A program made the position numbers and the translations under genes. The notes beneath the pieces are model-generated. The model was not told the origin of the DNA and made no database searches. It worked only from the letters and a program-made list of their open reading frames with translations. A DNA stretch of 64,000 nucleotides from an uncultured Pontibacter sp. (GTDB lineage: Bacteria > Bacteroidota > Bacteroidia > Cytophagales > Hymenobacteraceae), in the NCBI GenBank assembly GCA_947499125.1, contig CANMMP010000003.1, positions 434,001 to 498,000 of the forward strand, in the 5' to 3' direction. Shown piece by piece: positions 8,842-17,758 of this stretch (the stretch's first letter is position 1; the number at the start of each line of letters is the position of its first letter).

Positions 8842-9564
8842 TTGAACAACATCGTTGAAGTAAAAAATCTGGTTGCGGGTTATGAGTCACGTACTCTTAT
8901 TCGCAACCTTTCTTTTTCTGTACCAGAGCCAACTTTTATTGCTATTGTAGGGCATAACGGTGCAGGCAAAACCACCTTTTTCAAAACTTTTCAGCAAAAG
9001 GTAGCTTACCAGGGGCAATTGCTGGTACAGGGCCACAACCTGACCACCCTCCCGAACGCAACCAAACAAGGCATACTGTCTTACCTGCCACAGCGCAACA
9101 CCGTTTCCTTTTCTATAAAAGTGCTCGACCTGGTGGTGATGGGCTTGTTCCGGAAAAAGAGCTTTTTTGAGCATTACACTACCCAAGATTACGAAACCGC
9201 AGCCGACGTACTGGAACAACTACAACTCACACACTTGCAGGATCACGACTTCACCACTTTATCGGGGGGAGAACAGCAGTTGGTGTGGTTGGCGCAGCTA
9301 ATGTTGCAGGATGCAAGTATAAACCTGCTCGATGAGCCCACGCAGCAACTGGATGTATACTATAAGAACAAGGTATTCCGGTTGCTACAAAGCTGGGTGC
9401 AGGAAAACCAGAAAACTATACTTTGCATTACCCACGACCTGCACAACCTCATCCCGATGAACGGCTATTTGCTTAACCTTTCCAAGCCGGAACCTATACT
9501 TGAGGTGCTGTCTGAAGAAACTGTGCTGGCAAACCAGGCATTTCTGGAAGCCGGCCGGAACTAA
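8842..9564 (+). CDS. ABC transporter ATP-binding protein (metal/siderophore-type, FecE/ZnuC-like)
   Basis: A 240-residue ATPase with Walker A GHNGAGKTT (about 37-45), Q-loop in LPQRN, signature LSGGEQQLVWLAQ and Walker B INLLDEPTQQLDV, then the H-loop CITHDLH. Helical-domain sequence resembles iron-siderophore/heme/metal importers of the FecE/ZnuC type. There is no ATG: a TAA stop lies in frame 6 bp upstream and the first usable codon is TTG at 8842, giving a protein whose N-terminus (NNIVEVKNLVAGY) is complete for the family. No permease or binding protein is adjacent, which is unusual for an importer ATPase. The repeat spacer ends exactly at the start codon. Confidence 0.82.
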   Translation: MNNIVEVKNLVAGYESRTLIRNLSFSVPEPTFIAIVGHNGAGKTTFFKTFQQKVAYQGQLLVQGHNLTTLPNATKQGILSYLPQRNTVSFSIKVLDLVVMGLFRKKSFFEHYTTQDYETAADVLEQLQLTHLQDHDFTTLSGGEQQLVWLAQLMLQDASINLLDEPTQQLDVYYKNKVFRLLQSWVQENQKTILCITHDLHNLIPMNGYLLNLSKPEPILEVLSEETVLANQAFLEAGRN

Positions 9565-9613
9565 GATCTTCAGGATTACAGGGTTTTGTTTAAATTATAG
9601 TTTGGCCTGATCT

Positions 9614-9754
9614 TGTAGAGACGCAATACCTTGCGTCTTTTTTTGCGAGGATTATGTAAGTAGGCTACCATTCTGATGATTAATAAAGAGTAAGCTTTTC
9701 TTTAAACTAACTGCTTCGTGGCTAACAAGACACAAGGTATTGCGTCTCTACGAA
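9614..9754. repeat. Inverted pair of GTAGAGACGC-type repeats
   Basis: GTAGAGACGCAATACCTTG (9615-9633) continues into CGTCTTT, itself a palindrome (AGACGCAA-TACC-TTGCGTCT, 9619-9638). A complementary copy CAAGGTATTGCGTCTCTAC lies at 9733-9751. The pair bounds about 140 bp between the ABC ATPase and ispD. The 9619-9638 hairpin, followed by a run of T, may also end transcription of the ATPase gene. The interval between the copies shows no gene. Confidence 0.75.
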
Positions 9755-9815
9755 GTTAAATCTTTATTAACTTCAAATACAGCCTGATCCAGAAATCCAT
9801 TCAATCCTATAAACC

Positions 9816-10496
9816 TTAGCCACGGGACACAAAAGCTTCAGCCAGAATAAGGTCTTCCGGGGTGGTTATTTTTATGTTGCGGTAGCTGCCTTCTACTAAA
9901 GTTATCTTCTCTCCTATACTTTCCACTACCGAGGCATCATCGGTGAAATGTTCCTGTTCGGGTTGTTCGTAAGCTTTTTTTAAGAGTTCGGATGTGAAAA
10001 CCTGCGGAGTTTGTACCAGTTTATAGTTGGCGCGCGGTACGGCTATACTTCCATCAGTAGTTAATTCCCGGATAGAATCTTTAGGCGACACAGCTACTAC
10101 GCCACTTCCATTGTTTGCAGCAGCCTCGAATGCGGCTTTTATAGTTTGGATATCTACGAACGGGCGAACGCCATCATGAACCGCAACCAGGCCATTGCCC
10201 ATAACAGCATCCAAACCATTTTTTACAGAGCCAAACCGGGTAGCTCCGCCAGGTATGGTCATGTGGAAAAGTTTAAAATTGTGTGTACGGCAGAGCTCCC
10301 GCCAGGTATCCAGTTGCTCTTTGGGCAGCACCACGATTAGCCTTATAGTTGAGTTATAAGTATAAAACTGCTCTATAGTATGCATTAGGATGGGCTTACC
10401 GGCAACTTCTATGAACTGCTTCGGTAATTCGTGCTGCATACGGGAGCCAGAGCCGCCGGCAACTATAATCGCATATTCAGGGAGTTGTTGTGCCAT
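9816..10496 (-). CDS. ispD: 2-C-methyl-D-erythritol 4-phosphate cytidylyltransferase
   Basis: A 226-residue cytoplasmic nucleotidyltransferase. The N-terminal IIVAGGSGSRMQHELPKQF (about 9-27) is the CTP-binding signature of IspD; VHDGVRPFVD (about 106-115) and the late DDASVVE segment complete the active site. The enzyme joins CTP to methylerythritol phosphate, the third step of non-mevalonate isoprenoid synthesis. Length is normal for the family. It lies downstream of queA on the same strand, separated by about 135 bp that hold a strong terminator and another short repeat, so it probably has its own promoter. Confidence 0.93.
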   Translation of the reverse strand: MAQQLPEYAIIVAGGSGSRMQHELPKQFIEVAGKPILMHTIEQFYTYNSTIRLIVVLPKEQLDTWRELCRTHNFKLFHMTIPGGATRFGSVKNGLDAVMGNGLVAVHDGVRPFVDIQTIKAAFEAAANNGSGVVAVSPKDSIRELTTDGSIAVPRANYKLVQTPQVFTSELLKKAYEQPEQEHFTDDASVVESIGEKITLVEGSYRNIKITTPEDLILAEAFVSRG

Positions 10497-10514
10497 AAGG
10501 CAAAGGTATAAAGT

Positions 10515-10542
10515 TTTGTAGAGACGCCATACCTTGTGTCTC
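10515..10542. repeat. Third GTAGAGACGC-type repeat copy
   Basis: GTAGAGACGCCATACCTTGTGTCTC at 10518-10542 is a variant of the copies at 9615 and 9733, placed directly upstream of ispD. One base of the palindrome differs, but the inverted arms are still recognisable. Confidence 0.7.
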
Positions 10543-10562
10543 CTTCCCCACCAAACTAGAGC

Positions 10563-10617
10563 AAACTATAAAACAAAAGCCCCGACTTATGCAGTCAGGG
10601 CTTTTGTTTTATAGTTT
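10563..10617. terminator. Long bidirectional terminator after queA
   Basis: 25-bp arms (10563-10587 with 10593-10617) pair with a single mismatch around a 5-nt loop. The stem centre is CAAAAGCCC and the outer part is AAACTATAAAA, so the frequent word AACTATA forms the stem base. It sits just beyond the queA stop codon. Confidence 0.9.
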
Positions 10618-10632
10618 ATAAGTGCTTTATAC

Positions 10633-11679
10633 TTATAGTATCAACATTACGTCACCGTAGCTAAAGAAACGGTATTTCTCTTTTACAGCTTCTTCGTAGG
10701 CTTTCATTACCAGGTCATATCCACCAAAAGCGGCTGTCATCATCAACAGGGTGCTCTCCGGCATATGGAAGTTGGTAACCAGGGCGTTTGCGATCTTAAA
10801 ATCGTATGGAGGGAAGATAAAACGGTCTGTCCAGCCTTCGTTTGGCTTCAGGCGGTTGCTCGCCGATACCGAAGACTCCAGTGCACGCATGGTAGTAGTA
10901 CCAATTGCGCAAACCTTCTTCTTATTATCCAGTGCCTTGTTTACCATGTCTGACGTTTCAGCCGGAACGCTAAAGTTCTCTGAATCCATTTTGTGCTTGG
11001 TCAGGTCTTCTACATCCACAGGGCGGAAAGTGCCCAGGCCAACGTGCAGGGTAAGTGGCGTAACATCTACACCTTTAATTTCAAGGCGTTTTAAAACTTC
11101 TTTTGTAAAGTGCAGGCCGGCAGTAGGGGCAGCTACGGCACCTACGTTTTTAGCATACACTGTCTGGTAGCGCTCACGGTCTTCCGGCTCAGCTTCGCGC
11201 TTAATGTAGCGTGGTAGCGGCGTTTCGCCCAGGTCGTTTATAGTTTTGTAAAACTCCTCGTCGGTACCATCAAACAAAAACTTAATAGTACGGCCACGCG
11301 AAGTGGTGTTATCGATAACTTCAGCTACCAGGTCGCTTTCGCCAAAGTATAGTTTGTTGCCAACACGTATCTTACGGGCAGGGTCTACCAATACGTCCCA
11401 CAAGTGTATGTCCTTATTGAGTTCGCGCAGCAGGAAAACCTCAATTTTAGCACCTGTTTTTTCTTTGTTGCCATAAAGGCGCGCCGGAAACACTTTGGTA
11501 TCGTTAACAACCATAATGTCGCCGTCATCAAAATACTCCAGGATGTCTTTAAAAACGCGGTGCTCAATTTTGCCTGAGTCGCGGTGCACGACCATCATAC
11601 GCGATTCGTCGCGATTTTCAGTAGGGTGTGTAGCCAGTAGTTCTTCTGGCAATTCGAACTTAAATTCTGATAACTTCAT
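10633..11679 (-). CDS. queA: S-adenosylmethionine:tRNA ribosyltransferase-isomerase
   Basis: A 348-residue protein with the QueA pattern throughout: the N-terminal [25 protein letters not shown], the central [13 protein letters not shown] and the C-terminal [18 protein letters not shown]. QueA transfers the ribosyl part of S-adenosylmethionine to preQ1 in the wobble position of tRNAs for Tyr, His, Asn and Asp, the next-to-last step of queuosine formation. Start at 11679 gives the usual N-terminus. The gene is followed by a very strong terminator and diverges from the permease gene at 11864. Confidence 0.95.
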   Translation of the reverse strand: MKLSEFKFELPEELLATHPTENRDESRMMVVHRDSGKIEHRVFKDILEYFDDGDIMVVNDTKVFPARLYGNKEKTGAKIEVFLLRELNKDIHLWDVLVDPARKIRVGNKLYFGESDLVAEVIDNTTSRGRTIKFLFDGTDEEFYKTINDLGETPLPRYIKREAEPEDRERYQTVYAKNVGAVAAPTAGLHFTKEVLKRLEIKGVDVTPLTLHVGLGTFRPVDVEDLTKHKMDSENFSVPAETSDMVNKALDNKKKVCAIGTTTMRALESSVSASNRLKPNEGWTDRFIFPPYDFKIANALVTNFHMPESTLLMMTAAFGGYDLVMKAYEEAVKEKYRFFSYGDVMLIL

Positions 11680-11863
11680 AGATCAAATATTACGGTATTT
11701 GGATTCCAAATAGGAAAAGGCATTAATACAATAACCATTGTTTGCCTTCAGGAGTTCGGAAAAGTAACCCGGCAATAAACAAAAAAACGAGCCGCAAATT
11801 TACTTAGTTTGCCCGAAATATTCTTACTTTTAAGGAAATTACTTTAGCTAACTATAAAATCCT

Positions 11864-13111
11864 ATGATCTACCTGCGCCTTGTAGCGGAAAGTATACGAT
11901 TTGCCTGGCAGGCATTGCGGGCTAACATGTTACGTACACTACTCTCATTGTTAGGCGTTACAATCGGTATTTTTGCTATTATCTCGGTATTTACGCTGGT
12001 AGATTCGCTGGAACGCAACGTGCGCGACAGTATGAGCTTTATAGGCGATAAAGTAATGTATGTGCAGAAATGGCCATGGAGCTTTAGCGGCAACTACCCC
12101 TGGTGGAAGTATTTTCAGCGCCCGGAGGCAAGTTTGCAGGAGTTTCGTTTCCTGGATGAGCATGTAACGAACGATATGGGTACCGCTATTTTTGCTGATA
12201 AAGGCGGCGTAACCTATAAATACCGAAGCAACAGCTATAAGGACGGGCAGTTATTTGGCGTATCGTACGAGTACAACCAGGTGAGCGAAGTACCAATAGA
12301 AGAAGGCCGTTATTTTATTCCGCAGGAGGTGGACAATGCCCGGAACGTAATGGTTTTGGGCAAAGAGATAGCCGAATCGCTTTTTCCGAATGGTTCGGCT
12401 GTAGGGCAGGAGCTAAAAGTAAGCGGGCAGCGGTTCCGGGTGATCGGGGTAATAGCAAAGCAGGGTGAGAATATGTTCGGCCTGCCCAACTTCGACCAGA
12501 TAGGTGTAATTCCGTTCAGGGCATTCAGTAAAATGTATGATACCGGGCCGGATGGCGTTGGCAACGCGATTATTTTAAAAGGCCGCGAAGACGACCCCGA
12601 CATGCAGGAACTGGAATACGAAGTGCGCGGCCTGATGCGAAATGTGCGTGGCCTGAAGCCCCTTGATGAAGATAATTTTTCGATAAACCGGTCCGAGATG
12701 GCAACCGATGCAGTAAGCGGCTTTTTTGATGTAGTAGGTTTAGCGGGTTGGGTTATTGGCGGCTTTGCCATACTGGTAGGCGGTTTTGGTATCGCCAATA
12801 TAATGTTTGTGTCTGTAAAAGAGCGCACTAACATTATAGGTATACAAAAATCGTTGGGCGCTAAAAACTATTTTATACTTTTCCAGTTCATGTTCGAGGC
12901 GGTTTTCCTGAGTGTGTTAGGTGGTGCCATTGGTATCTTTCTGGTATTCCTCATTACCATTATTCCGCAGGATATGATGAAGATAAGTCTCTCGATGGGT
13001 AACATTGTGCTCGGCTTAGGCGTATCGGCCGTTATCGGAATGCTTTCAGGTATAATTCCGGCGGTGCTGGCTTCTAATCTTGATCCGGTTATTGCAATCC
13101 GCTCCAAATAA
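11864..13111 (+). CDS. ABC transporter permease (MacB/FtsX type)
   Basis: A 415-residue protein with one N-terminal membrane segment (about 25-47, in RTLLSLLGVTIGIFAIISVFTLVD), a large periplasmic MacB_PCD-like domain (about 50-275), and three C-terminal membrane segments forming an FtsX domain, with the usual ERTNIIGIQKSLGAKN cytosolic loop. Such permeases pair with a MacB/LolD-type ATPase to move lipoproteins, peptides or drugs, or to do mechanical work across the envelope. No ATPase gene is adjacent, so the partner must be encoded elsewhere. It diverges from queA and is followed by a LOG-family gene with a 137-bp gap. Confidence 0.88.
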   Translation: MIYLRLVAESIRFAWQALRANMLRTLLSLLGVTIGIFAIISVFTLVDSLERNVRDSMSFIGDKVMYVQKWPWSFSGNYPWWKYFQRPEASLQEFRFLDEHVTNDMGTAIFADKGGVTYKYRSNSYKDGQLFGVSYEYNQVSEVPIEEGRYFIPQEVDNARNVMVLGKEIAESLFPNGSAVGQELKVSGQRFRVIGVIAKQGENMFGLPNFDQIGVIPFRAFSKMYDTGPDGVGNAIILKGREDDPDMQELEYEVRGLMRNVRGLKPLDEDNFSINRSEMATDAVSGFFDVVGLAGWVIGGFAILVGGFGIANIMFVSVKERTNIIGIQKSLGAKNYFILFQFMFEAVFLSVLGGAIGIFLVFLITIIPQDMMKISLSMGNIVLGLGVSAVIGMLSGIIPAVLASNLDPVIAIRSK

Positions 13112-13248
13112 ACTATATTACACACCGCATTTTGCAGCGCCTCCTCACTGCCTGTATTTTTGCGACTAAATTTTTTTGATGATGTAAGGCGCTGAAGTGG
13201 CGCCACAGGGTATTATTGCCTTGGCGAGATGATGATTTTTAAAGTATT

Positions 13249-14112
13249 ATGACAAAGCTTAGAAAGACAAGCAAGACGAAACTGCACGACGAAACGTTGA
13301 ACAGTGGCAGCGGGCAGACCATTCTGAATCCCGATGCAAATGAGAATAAGGCCAGATCGGTAACAGACCTGCGCGAAAGTGGCCAGGTAGCAGGTGCTCC
13401 GGCATCCGAAGAAGATAAAAGAGTGCGCCAGGCTTTTGTAGATAAAGACTGGAACGAAATTAAGATCGCAGACTCGTGGCAGATATTTAAAGTAATGGCC
13501 GAGTTTGTGGATGGTTTTGAGAAGATGGCCAAAATTGGTCCATGCGTTTCTATATTCGGTTCGGCCCGTACCAAATCGGATAACAAGTATTACATAATGG
13601 CCGAAGAAATTGCTGCTAAACTGGTGCGCCATGGTTATGGTGTAATTACAGGTGGTGGCCCGGGTATTATGGAGGCCGGTAACAAAGGCGCGCACTCTGA
13701 GGGTGGCAAATCGGTAGGCCTTAACATACAGCTGCCGTTCGAGCAGTTCAACAACATTTACATCGATTCTGATAAGCTGATAAACTTCGACTACTTCTTT
13801 GTGCGCAAAGTAATGTTTGTGAAGTATGCGCAGGGCTTTATAGTTATGCCTGGTGGTTTCGGTACGCTGGATGAGCTATTCGAAGCGATCACCCTGATAC
13901 AGACAAAGAAGATCGGTGCCTTCCCGATAGTGCTGGTAGGCCGCGAGTACTGGGGTGGTTTAATGGAATGGGTAGACAACGTGATGCTGAAAATGGAAAG
14001 CAACATCAGCCCGGAAGACCTGGACCTGGTGCACATCGTGGACGATCCGTCGGAAGCCGTGAAGATCATCGACGATTTCTACAGCAAATACCTGCTTTCT
14101 CCAAACTTCTAA
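13249..14112 (+). CDS. LOG-family (TIGR00730) Rossmann-fold protein
   Basis: 287 residues. The C-terminal two-thirds is a lysine-decarboxylase-like fold with GGGPGIMEAGNKGA (about 141-154) and MPGGFGTLDELFEA (about 201-214), the nucleotide-binding motifs of the LOG family. Characterised members are cytokinin riboside 5'-monophosphate phosphoribohydrolases or related nucleotide-cleaving enzymes; lysine decarboxylase activity should not be assumed. The first 65 residues are hydrophilic and low in complexity (basic, then Asn/Ser/Asp rich) and look disordered. A TTTT-rich stretch precedes the ATG. A GC-rich terminator follows the gene. Confidence 0.87.
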   Translation: MTKLRKTSKTKLHDETLNSGSGQTILNPDANENKARSVTDLRESGQVAGAPASEEDKRVRQAFVDKDWNEIKIADSWQIFKVMAEFVDGFEKMAKIGPCVSIFGSARTKSDNKYYIMAEEIAAKLVRHGYGVITGGGPGIMEAGNKGAHSEGGKSVGLNIQLPFEQFNNIYIDSDKLINFDYFFVRKVMFVKYAQGFIVMPGGFGTLDELFEAITLIQTKKIGAFPIVLVGREYWGGLMEWVDNVMLKMESNISPEDLDLVHIVDDPSEAVKIIDDFYSKYLLSPNF

Positions 14113-14137
14113 GAGAGAAGCTATACTTATACCTGAG

Positions 14138-14167
14138 AGCCCGCTGCCAACACAGCGGGCTTTTTTG
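14138..14167 (+). terminator. Intrinsic terminator after LOG-family gene
   Basis: AGCCCGCTG (14138-14146) and CAGCGGGCT (14153-14161) form a 9-bp stem followed by six T residues. Confidence 0.9.
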
Positions 14168-14261
14168 TGGCCGTTAACTAAATATTATACCTGCGCTGTA
14201 TCTGCAACATACCAAATCTGCTATATTTACATTATTCTGAGAAACTATAGTTTTAAATTAT

Positions 14262-17024
14262 ATGGCCTGTAGCGGGAAAGTTGCCGGAGTTGGCAGAGCG
14301 GTTGTAGTTATACTTTGCCTTTTAGTGTATGGGGCTCCTCGGCCCGCACTGGCCCAGAAAGAGCAGAATATATGGTATTTTGGTCCCGGCCTTGGTCTTG
14401 ATTTTAACAACGGCACCCCACCCAAAGTACTGACTGATGGGGCCATGGATGCCTCGGAAGGTACTGCCTCTATTGCTGATGCTAATGGGAAATTGTTGTT
14501 CTACTCCGATGGAACGGCCGTCTGGAACAAGAACCACCAGCTAATGGCGAATGGCGATGGCCTGTTGGGAAGCGCTAACTCCGCACAATCGTCCCTTATC
14601 GTAAAGCAGCCAGGCAACAATAATATTTACTTCCTTTTTACTACCGACTCCAATGGCAAGCCGAACAGCCTACGATACTCTACAATAGATATGAGCCGGA
14701 AAGGTGGTTTGGGCGAGGTGATCAAGAAAAACACATCTTTACACGCTTTGTATTCTCCTGTAACCGAAGGCCTGACTGCAGTCAGACATGCAAATGGGCG
14801 TGATATATGGGTAGTTGTAAAACAGTATGGACGCAGCGATTTCAGAAGTTTTTTAGTGGATGCCGCTGGCGTAGATGTAGCAAAGCAAGCAATTAGTACC
14901 TGGTTTTCGGATAGCTTTATAATACCCGAAGCAGATCCGGTACATGCTATTGGCTGTATGAAGCTATCACCGGATGGTACCAGGATGGCGGTAGTTAACC
15001 TGGCATCTAATTCGGTTAAAGTGTTCAGGTACTCTACAACTACCGGACACATGGATCCTATTCTCACAACATGGGGTACAGGTGAAACGCTTACCTTAGC
15101 TAATGGCAGCACACCCTATGGTGTGGAGTTCTCTCCTGATAACACGAAGCTATATGTAAGTACAGATGCCGGCACTAGGATCTACCAGTACGACCTGAGT
15201 CTGGCAAATGTGCTGGAGATCAATGATAAAGCAACTTTAGTAGCTCAGGTAGCCTTGGATCCATCGCCGGTTCGGTATGTTGGCGGTAGCTTGCAGTTAG
15301 CCCCGGATGGTAAAATATACTTTGCTAAGCCGGCAAGCGGGCATTTGGCTGTTATCCATAACCCGAATGCAGTTGGAGCAGCCTGTAATTACGAAGATAA
15401 AGCCATTTACTTAGAGGGCAGGAAGAGCAATCTGGGCTTGCCGGCTTTTGTGCAGAGCAGTTTTTATTTCAGTTACGAGATAAAGTATACTATAAACTGT
15501 TTCGGTATACCCAGCCAGTTTTATTTTGATGCGCCCACCGGCGAGCAGCCCGACTTTATGGAATGGGATTTCGGCGACCCGGCCACCGGTGCCAGCAACA
15601 AAGCCAGTACCTTAAACGCCAGCCATAGTTTTAGTGCCCCCGGCGAATATACAGTTACCTTTAAGCGCCATTATAACAACAAACAAGAGATATACTCTAT
15701 TACTATACCTATAACGGCACCTCCGGTAGTGGATCTTGGCCCGGACCGCAGCGTTTGCCCCGGCACCGAAGCAACTCTGGATGCCACCACACCAAACGCA
15801 ACCTATAAATGGAGCAATGGCAGCACTACAGCAAGTATAACCACGAATAAGCCCGGCACCTATTGGGTAGATGTAACGGTAGGCATCTGCACCACCCGCG
15901 ACCAGGTAACTGTATCAAACTATACGTTGCCAACCGTAAACCTGGGTCCGGATAAAGAGTTATGCGAAGGCCAGGCGCTGGAGCTTAATGCTTTTTACCA
16001 GGGCGCAACCTATAAATGGCAGGATGGGTCTACGGCCCCAACGTTTACTGTTACTAAGGCCGGTACCTATAGCGTAGAAGTAACCAGCGCCGAGGGCTGC
16101 ACTAAAATTGATGAGATAACCATCAGTTACAACCCGCTACCAATAGTAGATCTTGGCCCAGACCAGGACATATGTGCGAACACAACTATAACCTTGGATG
16201 CCACCCAGGCTGGCGTAACTTATAAATGGAGCACAGGCGCTACCACTCCAACTATAACTGTAGCCGAAGCTGGCGAATACTTTGTAACTATAACAAACAG
16301 CAAAGGCTGCAACGCTACCGATGTAATTCGTATCAACCACCTGCCACTGCCTGTAGTAAACCTTGGTCCTGATGTAACCCTTTGCTCCGGCGATACCAAA
16401 CTGCTGGATGCAACTTACCCTAACTCAACTTACCTATGGCAGGATGGCTCAACAGATGCAACTTTTATGGTGCAGGAGCCCGGTAAGTATTGGGTAGATG
16501 TTACAAATGAGTTTGGCTGCGTGGTGCGCGACGAGATCTGGATACCGTACCTGACACGCCCCGCCATTTCCCTCGGAAACGACACCACACTTTGCTTCGG
16601 TGATACGCTGGTGGTTGGCACCGAACTACCCGGCGACATACGCTATGTATGGCAGGATGGAAGCACTGATCCGCTATATAAAATTACAAAGCCAGGCACG
16701 TATAAACTTACAGCCTACAACCAGCACTGCGAAGCCTCCGACGAAATTACCGTGCGCTTTAAAGACTGCGTAGGCGGCCTGTTTATACCTAACATCATCA
16801 CCCCGAATGGAGACGGCAAGAACGATGTTTTCTACATACACGGCCTCACCGAAGACGACTGGGAACTGGTGATCTTTAACCGGCAGGGCAGCGAAATATA
16901 CCGGCGCAAAAACTATAAAAATGACTGGGTGCCTCAGCCTGTTGTAACCGGCATATACTATTACCTGCTACAACACCCTGCCACCGGTCGAACTTATAAA
17001 GGCTGGGTGGAGGTAACACAATAG
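14262..17024 (+). CDS. Secreted multidomain protein with Ig-like repeats and T9SS type B sorting domain
   Basis: A 920-residue exported protein. After a signal peptide ending ALAQ (about residue 32) the first 400 residues form a beta-propeller-like region with repeated LSPDGTRM, FSPDNTKLYV and LAPDGKIYF motifs. A PKD domain follows (YFDAPTG...WDFGDP...HSFSAPGEYTV, about 422-480). Then come five repeats, each opening (V/I)xLGxDxxxC and containing Y(K/L)WxxGST and PG(T/K/E)Y, starting at about 15729, 15936, 16146, 16356 and 16566. The last 85 residues (FIPNIITPNGDGKNDVF to GWVEV) are a gliding-motility-associated type B T9SS sorting domain. It is a cell-surface or released protein, possibly adhesive; the ligand is unknown. 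Confidence 0.9.
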   Translation: MACSGKVAGVGRAVVVILCLLVYGAPRPALAQKEQNIWYFGPGLGLDFNNGTPPKVLTDGAMDASEGTASIADANGKLLFYSDGTAVWNKNHQLMANGDGLLGSANSAQSSLIVKQPGNNNIYFLFTTDSNGKPNSLRYSTIDMSRKGGLGEVIKKNTSLHALYSPVTEGLTAVRHANGRDIWVVVKQYGRSDFRSFLVDAAGVDVAKQAISTWFSDSFIIPEADPVHAIGCMKLSPDGTRMAVVNLASNSVKVFRYSTTTGHMDPILTTWGTGETLTLANGSTPYGVEFSPDNTKLYVSTDAGTRIYQYDLSLANVLEINDKATLVAQVALDPSPVRYVGGSLQLAPDGKIYFAKPASGHLAVIHNPNAVGAACNYEDKAIYLEGRKSNLGLPAFVQSSFYFSYEIKYTINCFGIPSQFYFDAPTGEQPDFMEWDFGDPATGASNKASTLNASHSFSAPGEYTVTFKRHYNNKQEIYSITIPITAPPVVDLGPDRSVCPGTEATLDATTPNATYKWSNGSTTASITTNKPGTYWVDVTVGICTTRDQVTVSNYTLPTVNLGPDKELCEGQALELNAFYQGATYKWQDGSTAPTFTVTKAGTYSVEVTSAEGCTKIDEITISYNPLPIVDLGPDQDICANTTITLDATQAGVTYKWSTGATTPTITVAEAGEYFVTITNSKGCNATDVIRINHLPLPVVNLGPDVTLCSGDTKLLDATYPNSTYLWQDGSTDATFMVQEPGKYWVDVTNEFGCVVRDEIWIPYLTRPAISLGNDTTLCFGDTLVVGTELPGDIRYVWQDGSTDPLYKITKPGTYKLTAYNQHCEASDEITVRFKDCVGGLFIPNIITPNGDGKNDVFYIHGLTEDDWELVIFNRQGSEIYRRKNYKNDWVPQPVVTGIYYYLLQHPATGRTYKGWVEVTQ

Positions 17025-17089
17025 TATCTACCCCACAAAAGGCAGCCTGCGTATAGTTTATAGTTGCCTGAAGTACAAAAACCTATAAA

Positions 17090-17476
17090 ATGGAAACTGA
17101 CCCGGAACAGGAAGAGATAAAGAAGCTGAAGAAAAAGCTGAAGGAGCAGCAACATAAAAACTCTGAGATACGCGACCAGATGTCTATGATGCGGACCAGT
17201 TTTTCAAACGAACGTACCCTCATGGCTTACATCCGCACAGCCATAGCTTTACTGGGTGGTGGTTTTGCAGCGGTAAAGCTTTCAGAGGAGATCTATTTGG
17301 AAATACTGGGCGTTGGACTGATGATCGCAGGTATCCTGATCACGATCTATAGCTTTTATCGCTACTTTATGAAGAAACGCCTGCTCAGGATACAACGCAA
17401 ACATTACGAAGAGACCGGCCAGCTCCATAAAATAGTGAAAGAAAAAGAAGCATCGGGTTACGGCAACACGGACTAA
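17090..17476 (+). CDS. DUF202 small membrane protein
   Basis: 128 residues. The first 40 are charged and heptad-like (KKLKKKLKEQQHKNSEIRDQ), probably a short coiled coil. Then TSFSNERTLMAYIRTAIALLGGGFA (about 43-67) is the DUF202 signature, with the first membrane span, and a second span at about 78-98 (ILGVGLMIAGILITIYSFYRYF). The C-terminus is basic and cytoplasmic. DUF202 proteins have no firmly established function in bacteria; the related domain in eukaryotes is found in vacuolar transporter chaperones. It follows the T9SS cargo gene by 65 bp on the same strand and may be read from it. Confidence 0.85.
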   Translation: METDPEQEEIKKLKKKLKEQQHKNSEIRDQMSMMRTSFSNERTLMAYIRTAIALLGGGFAAVKLSEEIYLEILGVGLMIAGILITIYSFYRYFMKKRLLRIQRKHYEETGQLHKIVKEKEASGYGNTD

Positions 17477-17519
17477 AGCCACATAGAACCTGTTTAGAGT
17501 TTATAGTTGCTTAAGTATA

Positions 17520-17558
17520 AACCGAGCTATTATTGGTGTCTTTACCAATAATCCGGTT
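17520..17558. repeat. Inverted repeat between DUF202 gene and uvrA
   Basis: ATTATTGGT (17529-17537) and ACCAATAAT (17544-17552) are perfect complements around a 6-nt loop; AACCG and CGGTT extend the stem after small internal loops. There is no T run, so it is either a factor-dependent end structure or a protein-binding palindrome upstream of uvrA. A 12-codon ATG frame at 17605 is not convincing as a gene. Confidence 0.6.
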
Positions 17559-17726
17559 GCCTGGCTTTTATACTTGCTGGTGAAAACACGCAGCAAGGGC
17601 GTATATGAACGTCAGAAAAAACATTAAACGGCTGCTAAAGTAAAAATAACAGATACTAAACCAAACAGGCGATTTTACTGTTAAGAAGGGTTGGGGTTTT
17701 ACTGTCGTAAAGCGCTGGCAATTTTA

Positions 17727-17734
17727 TACCTTTG
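17727..17734 (+). promoter_or_regulatory. Probable -7 element of the uvrA promoter (TACCTTTG)
   Basis: TACCTTTG fits TAnnTTTG and stands 25 bp before the uvrA start codon at 17759, which would give a very short leader. The upstream region at about -33 has only a T run, so the match is partial. No LexA-like palindrome is obvious. Confidence 0.5.
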
Positions 17735-17758
17735 CTATTTAAAATCAACGCATCCTGA

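Noticed and set aside
13213..13695. Minus-strand open frame of 160 codons opposite the LOG-family gene
   Set aside because: It overlaps the real gene, lacks a plausible function, and its start lies within conserved LOG motifs.
17605..17643. 12-codon ATG frame (MNVRKNIKRLLK) between DUF202 gene and uvrA
   Set aside because: Short and without a clear ribosome-binding site or paralogue, unlike the pair at 3992-4532. Chance is sufficient.
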